A DNA stretch of 64,000 bases from assembly GCF_003364315.1 (NCBI RefSeq), contig NZ_NXLS01000002.1:186001-250000 (forward strand). Reading direction: 5' to 3'. The notes beneath the pieces were generated by a model that was not told where the DNA came from, did no database searches, and saw nothing but the letters and a program-made list of their open reading frames with translations. Source of the stretch: Helicobacter ganmani. Lineage in GTDB: Bacteria; Campylobacterota; Campylobacteria; Campylobacterales; Helicobacteraceae. Each line of letters opens with the position of its first letter. Position 1 is the stretch's first letter. The position numbers and the translations under genes were made by a program. Shown piece by piece: positions 7,706 through 16,097 of the stretch.

Positions 7706-10542
7706 TTACAGATAAAATATCTCTGCAATAGTTGATTGTGTGTATATTTTTAGAGAAGAATCTAAAATGTTTTGTTTATTAAAATAATACAAAAATGTTT
7801 TATTGCCTCCGATACTGCTCCCATTTTTACCAAAAATACTTTCAAAGCCTTGTGCTTTATCCCTTGCATTAACCTCGTGTGTTAAACCTTTTGGGTCTAT
7901 AAAAATAATTTTATATTCCTTGCTTTGCTTATGCCTTAGCCAAAAGATAAAATCGGGATAAAACTTCCTATACGCTTGATTTTGTGAATCAAAATAAGGA
8001 ATGTAAATAGAATCTACATTTTCTACAATCTTGCTAAAGCACCATTCATAGTTTTTTAACGCATTGTCTTTATCTTTTACATACTTTTGTAATTCTCTCA
8101 AAAACTCTACTTCACTTTTTTCTTTTATCGCATACACAATCCGCCCATCTTGTCGCTCATCAATCACCAAAGGATTATAATAATGCTCTTGCAAACTAGA
8201 ATCTAAAACATATCCATAGACTTCGGCTCTTTTTTCATTCTGTTGTGCTTGCAAGATTGTCTCTATGTATTCTTTTGGCACTCCCTTAGATTCTAAATCC
8301 TCTCTTTCCTCCATAGTTTTTGCTTCTACAATCTCTTTTATTTTTGCATTCATCTCTTCTACAATACTAAAATCAAGTGTGGAGCTAAACTTTTCAAAAT
8401 GGCAAATTTCATCTTTGATTTCCTCAAATTTATCCAATTCTTTACTCTTAGTATGAAAGAATCTCTCCAAAACGCTCAAAGCATTCTCCGCTTTGAGTGT
8501 TTGTATATCCCCATCTATTTTAATCGCTTTTGTTTCGCCCTCATTTGCTATTTTTTCTTTCACTTTGCATAATGTTTGATAGCCTAAATCTTTTGCTCTT
8601 ATACTCTCATTCAAAAGTAGCACATCTTCATCAAAGGATTCTATATAACTTTTCAACTCCTTAAAATCACACTTTGAGATGGTATAAGGCTTATTTTGTA
8701 AGCTTGTGGAATCTCTATATTTTGGCACAAGCAGGGGCTTAAAGGCTTTGCTTTTTCTAAATCCACTTAAGGGGTGGCTTTGGATAAATTCCTCTAATCC
8801 CTCTAAAATCCCTTTTATCGCCTCTGTTTGAGTTGCCATTATAAAAAGCGTCTCAATACCTAAAGCTTTATTGCGAAATCTTTCCCGCAGATTAAAATCA
8901 AGCCTCTCACATTGCCCAAACCTTTTTCTCACTCCCTTAAAAGGCTCAATCCTCACACCTCGTCCAATGGTTTGCAAAACATATTTTTTGGCATTTTTAC
9001 TGCCTATGTTAATAAAGCTAATCATATTCACGCGATTACTATCCCAGCCCTCACTAAAGACTTTGCTTCCCATCATAATTTGTATGGGCGAGTCGCTATG
9101 ATTAATATCTTGAAAATATCCATTGGTAATATCTTCTCCACTCTCAATACCCAAGTTACTTAGATATTGCTTCTCCCATTCTCGAATACTTCCAATATTT
9201 AAAAGTAAAAAGGGTTCTTTAGCGTTTTTGGATTTAAAGACAATCTCTTTGGTATTGCCCTTTATCCTACACGCTTCAATCATAGAACTTTGCGAGGCAT
9301 AAAACATTTCTTTCCTTAAAGTCTTAGAATCCATTGTTTGAATAACCCCTAAAAATTCCTCATCTAAGCTTAGATTTTTATCAAAATACAAGTTTTGGTT
9401 TTGTGAGAGTTTCTCATAGAGATTTTGTGCTAAAGACATAATATCTCTATCCTCTTTTAAAATCTGCAAAATCGCCTCAAAGTAAAGCTTTATCCCCGCA
9501 TCTTGCGTATTGACTTTATCCGCAACAGCAATAATCAGCGGTTGATGATAGGCAAGTTTTAAGTTCTTGCTAAATTTTTGCATTATGTTTTCTCTATGCT
9601 TTTTGATTGCGCAAAAGAGTATAAAACTCTCCAAGATTTTTACGATTTGCTCCTCATTTTTTTCTTTATCCCTAAAGGCTTTTAAATCAGAATCCAACAC
9701 CGCGATATTTTTGCCATACCCTTGAAGATTAAACTTTTCTAAATTATAATTAAACGCACAAGTTTGCAAATCAAAACTATCACTAAAGGTTGCGGAGAAA
9801 TTAAAAATAAAGCCCTTATTATTTTTGCCCTCTGCAAGCTCCCTTATATAGCCTTTGCGCACAGAATCTTTGCTATCGCCCTTATGCGCCTCATCAAGCA
9901 GCACAATCCAACCCTCGTCTCTTAAAAAGTTCTTATAGTTTAATCGCTTCGCTTTAGAATCCTTGCCGACATTTTCGCTCGTATCTAGCAAATCACTGCG
10001 TCCAATAAAAACGATATTCTCATCAAAGAGTGAAGTGCCATAACTCACGCTTTCATAGTCTTTTAAATCTTTTAATGTAATTTTTTGCTTTGATAGGTGT
10101 TATATTCTTTGATATGCGCCTTAAACTGCTCTAAAATCTTATCGTTTGGCACAAGCAACATTATGGGTTTGGCAGGCAAAGTTTTCAGTCCAAACAAATC
10201 GTGCAAAAGGGCAATTAGCTTTATCATCACGATACTTTTGCCGCTCCCCGTTGCCATCCAAAAACTTGCTGTGTTGATTTGCTCTTTTGTTATGCCCTCT
10301 AATCCACACTCTAAGTAACTTTGGTAAAGAGAATCAGGGCTTTGTGTATAGAGGCTTAAAGCAGCAATCGCGCTTTTAAGGGCTGCGATTTGATATTCTT
10401 GCAAAGAAATGCTATGAGAAAAGCTACCAAATTCAAGGGAGGCAAAAAGGGATTCAAAGTCCTGAATCTTTGGTGCAAGGATTTCTTTAAGAATCAATTT
10501 TTTCTCTAAAGTTGCTTTTTGTGCGGATTTTGTTTTACTCAT
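7706..10542 (-). pseudogene. res: Type III restriction endonuclease Res subunit, frameshifted after codon 156
   Basis: The Res subunit translocates on and cuts DNA together with Mod. The first frame (10542-10072, 156 residues) holds the Walker A motif within FWMATGSGKSIVMIK. The second frame (from about 10071 to 7706) holds the DEAH box (LLDEAHKGD), helicase motif VI (QTIGRGVRIEP) and a C-terminal PD-ExK-like nuclease motif (YPDFIFW, then IIFIDPKG). One missing A in the A6 run at 10081-10086 separates them; adding it gives a continuous SKKITLKDLKDYESVSYG. Joined length would be about 945 residues, normal for the family. It overlaps the RhuM stop by eight bases. The shift could be a real lesion, slippage (transcriptional or -1 ribosomal on AAA-AAA) or a read error. 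Confidence 0.85.
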
Positions 10543-11536
10543 TTGCTTTTCCTTTTCTCAAGGCTTTTGTTTGTGCATTAAATTCCTCATAGGCGATTTC
10601 TATTTCTTCTTTTGTTTTTTGTTTGTAAAGATTGTATTCTTTATGCGCCTTTTCTAGGGCTTTTTGATGAGAGATTTTCCCCGCACCTTGCAACACTTCC
10701 CGCCCACTAAACTTTAAAAACTCATTGAGTTTTTCTAAATGCTCTTGCATGGTTTTTGTTTCGCGATTGAGCGCACTAAGCTCTGCAAATTCAAAATATG
10801 CTGTAACAATTCTATTTAATGCCTCTAATTCCTCTTGATTTAAATAATTTTTAGCAATCTCACTTTCTTTTTTTGTTGGCATAGTGCCCTTGAAATTTGT
10901 AAGTCCCATATTAATTTTATCAGAATCTGCCCTTTGAAAGACAATCTCACTCGCTGTCCGTCCGTGTGCGGAATAATGCAGTTTGTTTTGAATGGTTTTA
11001 AAAAGCTCTTGGACTTGCAAAGAATCTTTATCATAATCTATGGCAGTGCTAAAAATCTTTAACACTTGGGCGTGCATTCTTGCTTCACTAGAGCGAATAT
11101 CTCTAAGTCGCTCTAAAAGCTCATCAAAATAATCTTGTTTTTGTCCCTTTAACCGCTCATCATCAAGCACAAAGCCCTTAATGAGATATTCTTTTAAGAT
11201 TTTACTTGCCCATTGGCGAAACTGCGTGGCTCTTTTGGAATTGACACGATAGCCCACAGAGATAATCATATCAAGGTTGTAATACAATGTCTCATAAGTT
11301 TTGCCATCATTTGCAGTATGTGCAATTTTTGCACATACTGAATTTTCCACTAATTCGCCCTCTTCAAAAATATTTTTGATATGCTTAGTAATCACACTTC
11401 TATCTTTATCAAAAAGCTCGGCAATCTGCCTTTGCGTAAGCCATAAGGTTTCATTTTCTAATCTTATGTTAATGGCGGGATTATTTGCACTATCTTGATA
11501 GATAATGATTGGATTTGTTTGCTTATCTTGTTTCAT
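10535..11536 (-). CDS. RhuM-family protein
   Basis: The 333-residue product belongs to the virulence RhuM family, whose molecular role is unresolved; members often travel with restriction-modification genes. Visible signatures are the N-terminal winged-helix-like part (LWLTQRQIAELFDKDRSVI, then HIKNIFEEGEL), the core YYNLDMIISVGYRVNS and RATQFRQWASKILKEYLIKG, and the helical C-terminal half with HGRTASEIVFQRAD. It is full length. Its ATG overlaps the stop of the preceding RhuM fragment (ATGA) and its end overlaps the start of res, so all are probably co-translated. A DNA-binding or regulatory role is suggested by the first domain only. Confidence 0.85.
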   Translation of the reverse strand: MKQDKQTNPIIIYQDSANNPAINIRLENETLWLTQRQIAELFDKDRSVITKHIKNIFEEGELVENSVCAKIAHTANDGKTYETLYYNLDMIISVGYRVNSKRATQFRQWASKILKEYLIKGFVLDDERLKGQKQDYFDELLERLRDIRSSEARMHAQVLKIFSTAIDYDKDSLQVQELFKTIQNKLHYSAHGRTASEIVFQRADSDKINMGLTNFKGTMPTKKESEIAKNYLNQEELEALNRIVTAYFEFAELSALNRETKTMQEHLEKLNEFLKFSGREVLQGAGKISHQKALEKAHKEYNLYKQKTKEEIEIAYEEFNAQTKALRKGKANE

Positions 11537-11793
11537 TGTGTGCCTTTGTATGATTTGCCATCTTTGGCAGTATGTAAGTATTCCTTACATACTGAATCCT
11601 CTTGCAGGATATTTCTTATATGCAAACTTATATTTTGTTTTGAGGTGTCAAAACGAAGTTTCTTTAGATGTAATCTTGCAAATGCAAAAAGTTTTGCCAT
11701 AGCATCTTGGGCTAAAAATACACTCTCGCCAAGCTCATAGAGCTCAACCTTAACTTTTTTATCTTGTGTGGTGTAGAGGAGGAGGTTGGGCAT
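11533..11793 (-). CDS. Short RhuM-like protein (N-terminal domain only)
   Basis: This 86-residue product matches only the N-terminal domain of RhuM proteins (SVFLAQDAMAKLF, then SKQNISLHIRNILQ, then KEYLHTAKDGKSY) and stops where the full-length neighbour continues with the NLDMIISVGYRV core. It contains an extra stretch (AFARLHLKKLRFD) inside the helix-turn-helix-like region. The start at 11793 has GGGGA five bases upstream, directly after the stop of the 310-residue gene; its TGA overlaps the ATG of the next gene. It may be the truncated remains of a second rhuM or a kept small DNA-binding partner. Confidence 0.7.
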   Translation of the reverse strand: MPNLLLYTTQDKKVKVELYELGESVFLAQDAMAKLFAFARLHLKKLRFDTSKQNISLHIRNILQEDSVCKEYLHTAKDGKSYKGTQ

Positions 11794-11794
11794 A

Positions 11795-12727
11795 TTATTC
11801 CCCTTGTATATTGTCAAAAAGTGTTGGTTCTTTATATTGATATGTTACCCTTAGATATTTTTCTAAGTCTTTTGGAATATCTTTTATTTTATTTTCATTG
11901 AAATTAAAAATTTCTTGTATAAAATACTGCCCACTTTCTTTATTCCCATTTTTCATTATCGTATCCGTACGCACTAAAGCCTTTATAATATCATCTTGAT
12001 TGCCTTCTTTTAATGGATATTGTCCGCCTAGAAAACCTGAAATAAAATTATTATCTGATATTTCAGCCTTAATATTCTTATTATTATGAAGTAGCCCAAA
12101 AGTCCATTTCCCTTGCTCTCTTGTATTTATTGATTTTAAAATAATTAAATCACATATTTCATATTCTGGCTCTAACTGCCGAATAATATCTCCTTTTCTA
12201 ATATGTGCATAAAAATTTTTTTTCTCAATAGGTTCTTCATTGTTAGGATTAAAACTTATACTCTTAATAGTTTTGCTCTTATTTATTAAAGTATAAAGCT
12301 CACTTTTTTCCTTTATCGACTTATCTAAAATATACTTATTATCTGTATTGTTGTTAATAATTTCAAGAGTATTCACACTTTTTTCTAACACTCCTTTGAT
12401 TGCATCTCTTAATAATTCCCCTGCTTTTTCCGCATAATAAGGAGTTTCATTACCTGTCAATCCTTTCACAAAAGCTTTTCCTAAATCGCTTTCACCAAGC
12501 CAACTCATAATTGCCAAAGCAGCTCCAACAATTCCTATTTTAATCTTAAATGAGCCTATTTCATAAGGATAGACAACAAAAAATTCTTTTGATGAACTAG
12601 TAAAGAGTTTTTTAGTAAGGCTATCACCAATATTATTCACAGCTTGAATAATTTTATCCATTTCTTCAAGTGTAATATAGTGTTCTTCTTGCCCTAAATA
12701 AATATTGAAAATTTGTGCATTTTCCAT
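11795..12727 (-). CDS. Unknown 310-residue protein inside a type III RM operon
   Basis: I do not recognise this family. The N-terminal third (ITLEEMDKIIQAVNNIG) is helical, followed by YEIGSFKIKIGIVGAALAIM at about 56-75, a glycine/alanine-rich hydrophobic segment that could insert in a membrane. A helical stretch (residues about 85-125, AEKAGELLRDAIKGVLEKS) and a charged middle follow. From about 170 the protein looks beta-rich (HIRKGDIIRQLEPEYEICD, KWTFGLLHNNKNIKAEISD), ending in YLRVTYQYKEPTLF. It starts four bases after the mod stop, and AGGAAT stands before its ATG. The placement between mod and res implies joint expression and possibly a defence function. Confidence 0.65.
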   Translation of the reverse strand: MENAQIFNIYLGQEEHYITLEEMDKIIQAVNNIGDSLTKKLFTSSSKEFFVVYPYEIGSFKIKIGIVGAALAIMSWLGESDLGKAFVKGLTGNETPYYAEKAGELLRDAIKGVLEKSVNTLEIINNNTDNKYILDKSIKEKSELYTLINKSKTIKSISFNPNNEEPIEKKNFYAHIRKGDIIRQLEPEYEICDLIILKSINTREQGKWTFGLLHNNKNIKAEISDNNFISGFLGGQYPLKEGNQDDIIKALVRTDTIMKNGNKESGQYFIQEIFNFNENKIKDIPKDLEKYLRVTYQYKEPTLFDNIQGE

Positions 12728-12731
12728 TCCT

Positions 12732-15446
12732 CTACTCCCACCATATTAGATTTTTCAGTTTTGGGTATTTGGCTAAATCTAGCGAATCTAAAGAGACAAT
12801 CTCTCCATTATCAAACTCACAAGATTCTATGCCTTTGGAATCCAAAAACAATCTCTTGATTTTCCAACCCATAAGGTTTGCTATGGTTTGAAAAATATCA
12901 AAGTCTTGGCGATACTCTGTGTGCATATCAAGGCACACACTCTCGCCCTTATGTAGCTTATCAATGAGTTTGCGGGATTTGCGATAGTCTAGTATTGCTT
13001 CACATTTAGCATAATCTTTACCTTTGTAGTTATTTTTGTTTTCCACCTTTTGAGGCTCTTTACACTCAAGCACATATTCACAATGGCTTAACGCCTCTTC
13101 ATAAGATTCTAATTCATAGTAGCGAAATGCTCCACCACCTTGATAAGCGCATTCTTTAGAGATTCCACTTTGGAATCCTGCAATGACTTTTTTAAGGCGA
13201 GGAATAATGACATTATAAAAATGTTCGCCCATTTCCACGCCTAGCCATTTACGCCCGAGTTTTTGCGCTACTGCTAAGGTTGTGCCACTTCCCGCAAAAA
13301 AGTCAAGCACAATAGGCGTTGTCTTTAAGCGACAAATCGCGGATTCTACGCCAAAGTCTTGGTCATTTAGGCTTACTAAACTCCCTTCGCCTTTGTCTTG
13401 AAAACCGCAATTTCTCATCTCAAATACTTCCGCCTTAGAATCTACCTTTGTAGCAATTTCACAAATGCGCTTTAAAAGCTTTTCGGGTTTGGGATTCTCA
13501 AATACTCCTTTATCCAATATGGAAGCCAAATCTTCATTACCTTCGTGTGTGCTACCTGCTTCTTGATAACTCCAAAAAGTTCCTATTGTTTTACCTTGTT
13601 TTACTTCACTCAAATAAGTTTTTTTATCAATGCCACCATTTTTATTAAAGTAGAGTCCATTTTCAAAATAAATTTCCATCAATCTTTCTTTAGAATATCT
13701 TGGATACCTGCCTTTCGGAGCACTCCAAGAGATTCCATTTGGGAATGTAATAGTATAAAGATTATTTTCGCTTCCACTTTTAGCATGCAATGGTGTAGCT
13801 TTCCATGCTCCTTTTGGGTCATTATCGGGATTCTTATAAGCAGCGTCCATAGATTCTGTTCTAGCTAAAAGATTAAAACTAAATCTATCAATATTGCTAG
13901 AAAAACAAAAAATATTTTCATTTTGATTAGAAGCATATTTAGCATCATTAGAGGTTGTATATTTTCCCTGCCACACAAAATTTGCTACAAAATTCTCCTC
14001 TCCAAACACCTCATCACACACAAGCTTTAATCTCGCTTGTTCTTTGTCATCAATGCTTATAAACATACTGCCTTTATCGTTTAAAAGCTCTTTGGAAAGT
14101 TCTAGGCGATTGTTTATCATACTTAGCCACGAAGTGTGATTGAAATTATCCGCATAGATAAAGCCATCACTCCCTGTATTATAAGGCGGGTCAATATAGA
14201 TTAAATCTACTTTGCCTTGATATTTGGGCATTAGCGAATTCAAAGCTTGAAAATTATCCGCTTTAATCAGTTCGCCATTCAACACAGATTCTAAATTTTC
14301 AAAACTACTTAGAATCTTATATTTTGTCTCTTTGGTAAAGTGCTTTGTATCAAGGGGTAAAAATTTGTATTTTTCATCACTTAATAAATCCTCTTTCTTA
14401 AAATCCTCATCAACGAGATTTAATTCTTGCCATTCTTTGATTTGGGATTTAAAGCCTTTGTCGTTTGTTATGGAATCCATAAGATTTGGATTAAGCTTAT
14501 CCACACTAAAAACATACTCTGTCTTTTTTGCAAATTTGGGCTTTAGCCATACAGCCTTTAGCTCATTTTCAAAATCACCTATAAGCTTAATCACCTCATA
14601 GGCGATATTTTTAATGCGTTGCAAATGTGCGATAATCTCTGGATTCCACTCTTGAATTGCACTTTCTTTATAAAGATAGCCAAACATCCACAAATCAAAC
14701 TGCTCTCTTAAAAAGGCGGTCGCATTTTTGTGGATAAAGAAATCTATTTCGCTTTGCTTTTTATAGCTTCTAAAGATTTTTTTCAATTCCTCTTCATTGA
14801 TTTTGATTTTAGAATCTTTAAGGATTGTATTTTGTTTTAAATCCTTTAAAAACTCCTCGCTAAACTCATTAGAATTTTGTTTAAAGACATTGTTGAGATT
14901 AGGGAATAAGTCTTTTTGGTTGCTTACCTTGATAAGAATCTGTGCTTTGCCCTCATCATTTATTTCAACATTTACAAATTTAAAAATAATTTTGTTTTTA
15001 GTATTATCGGCATTTTGCTTATATTCACTCGCATCAAATACGACTTCATAGCTTTGCTCATCGCTTAAAGTGAGGCTTTGGTAGAGTGTGTCGGATTTCA
15101 CATAATAGAGATTCTGCGTTTTGTAGAATAGGCTTGTGTCTTTGGAGTTGGTATAGATTTTGGCATAGATGTTTTTATAAGCGGGAGTATCGTTAAAAAA
15201 TGGCGTGCCGCTCTCATTAAGATAGCTATCAAAGAAAGTAAAAAGCTTGTTATAAATATCGTGGGATTGTAGCTCTCCCTCAATTTGTGAATCTAAATAG
15301 GCTTTGATATGATTAAAGTATTGCTCTTTGATTTGAAGTAGATTGCTAAAGCCACTTTTAGCGATATTTCCTTCCTCAAAGTCTTTGATTTTCACACCCA
15401 AATAGCAATCCTCTAACTTAGAATAAAACGCTTTTTTGTAGTTCAT
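12732..15446 (-). CDS. mod: Type III DNA adenine methyltransferase (Mod)
   Basis: Mod recognises the target and methylates adenine, protecting DNA and guiding Res. The 904-residue product has motif IV DPPY (in LIYIDPPYNTG, about 419-422) ahead of the AdoMet motif FAGSGTT (in VLDFFAGSGTTLAVAQKLG, about 715-725), the order of beta-class N6-adenine methyltransferases. It is longer than most Mod proteins because of a roughly 390-residue N-terminal region and a C-terminal tail of about 130 residues. The region between the motifs should hold target recognition. The ATG at 15446 has GGGAG nine bases upstream; an upstream ATG at 15464 is weaker. I saw no simple-sequence repeat inside it, unlike many phase-variable mod genes. 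It is first in a five-gene operon. Confidence 0.93.
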   Translation of the reverse strand: MNYKKAFYSKLEDCYLGVKIKDFEEGNIAKSGFSNLLQIKEQYFNHIKAYLDSQIEGELQSHDIYNKLFTFFDSYLNESGTPFFNDTPAYKNIYAKIYTNSKDTSLFYKTQNLYYVKSDTLYQSLTLSDEQSYEVVFDASEYKQNADNTKNKIIFKFVNVEINDEGKAQILIKVSNQKDLFPNLNNVFKQNSNEFSEEFLKDLKQNTILKDSKIKINEEELKKIFRSYKKQSEIDFFIHKNATAFLREQFDLWMFGYLYKESAIQEWNPEIIAHLQRIKNIAYEVIKLIGDFENELKAVWLKPKFAKKTEYVFSVDKLNPNLMDSITNDKGFKSQIKEWQELNLVDEDFKKEDLLSDEKYKFLPLDTKHFTKETKYKILSSFENLESVLNGELIKADNFQALNSLMPKYQGKVDLIYIDPPYNTGSDGFIYADNFNHTSWLSMINNRLELSKELLNDKGSMFISIDDKEQARLKLVCDEVFGEENFVANFVWQGKYTTSNDAKYASNQNENIFCFSSNIDRFSFNLLARTESMDAAYKNPDNDPKGAWKATPLHAKSGSENNLYTITFPNGISWSAPKGRYPRYSKERLMEIYFENGLYFNKNGGIDKKTYLSEVKQGKTIGTFWSYQEAGSTHEGNEDLASILDKGVFENPKPEKLLKRICEIATKVDSKAEVFEMRNCGFQDKGEGSLVSLNDQDFGVESAICRLKTTPIVLDFFAGSGTTLAVAQKLGRKWLGVEMGEHFYNVIIPRLKKVIAGFQSGISKECAYQGGGAFRYYELESYEEALSHCEYVLECKEPQKVENKNNYKGKDYAKCEAILDYRKSRKLIDKLHKGESVCLDMHTEYRQDFDIFQTIANLMGWKIKRLFLDSKGIESCEFDNGEIVSLDSLDLAKYPKLKNLIWWE

Positions 15447-15540
15447 ATATAAACACTCCCTCATACCTTTAATTTACGCTATTTTAGCGAGATTGGGCTT
15501 AATTTCTTATTGGATTGTTTTTTGAATTTGAGTGCAAGTT

Positions 15541-16083
15541 TTACGCAAAATAAGGAATAATCTTATATTCCATATCGTTTTCTTCCAAAAATTTTTTTAC
15601 CCCATAATCCACACTTTCACAACTCGTTACAAACACTCGGCGAACACTTCTTTTAGCAAAAATCCTTTGATTTTGCTCTAAGTATGCGGTGCAATCGCCT
15701 AAAAAGATTCTTAAATGCTCCTGCTTCACTTGCGAATGCTCCCAATTCTTGCACTGAATCAAAAGCGCCTCTTTACCTTTATATGCAATGATGTCAATGC
15801 CTTTATCGCGCCGACCCTCCTTAAGTCCTTTAGGATATACCTTGTAACCCTGCTGTTTATAATGCCTAACAATTTGCAATTCGTATTTATCGCCTTTTTG
15901 CTTGTTTTGTGATTTATTAGAAAATTTGTGAGTTTTATGTTTTACTTGAGTGTCGTTAGGGTATTCATAATCTTTATTAATATAATTTTTGTGTTTTTTA
16001 GGGAAAAAATAAAATATCATCAAGATAAGAACTGATACAAACAATATTTCCACAAACGTCTCCTTATCCCCATAAACACTCAA
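15541..16083 (-). CDS. Membrane-anchored Mrr-like restriction endonuclease
   Basis: The 180-residue product has one N-terminal membrane helix (about 9-27, VEILFVSVLILMIFYFFP), a polar linker, and a C-terminal Mrr_cat-type nuclease domain. The PD-(D/E)xK core is seen as KGIDIIAYKGKEALLIQCKNW, with Asp, then Gln-x-Lys. Family members cut foreign or modified DNA; some membrane-bound members are not characterised. It lies 77 bases upstream of mod's start region on the same strand, at the edge of the type III island. A paralog at 60443-61147 is about three quarters identical over the last 138 residues by eye. Confidence 0.8.
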   Translation of the reverse strand: MSVYGDKETFVEILFVSVLILMIFYFFPKKHKNYINKDYEYPNDTQVKHKTHKFSNKSQNKQKGDKYELQIVRHYKQQGYKVYPKGLKEGRRDKGIDIIAYKGKEALLIQCKNWEHSQVKQEHLRIFLGDCTAYLEQNQRIFAKRSVRRVFVTSCESVDYGVKKFLEENDMEYKIIPYFA

Positions 16084-16097
16084 ATGCCATTAACAAA

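Noticed and set aside
12732-15446. Search for a phase-variation repeat in mod
   Set aside because: No tandem repeat or long homopolymer was seen in the gene, so switching at mod itself is not supported.
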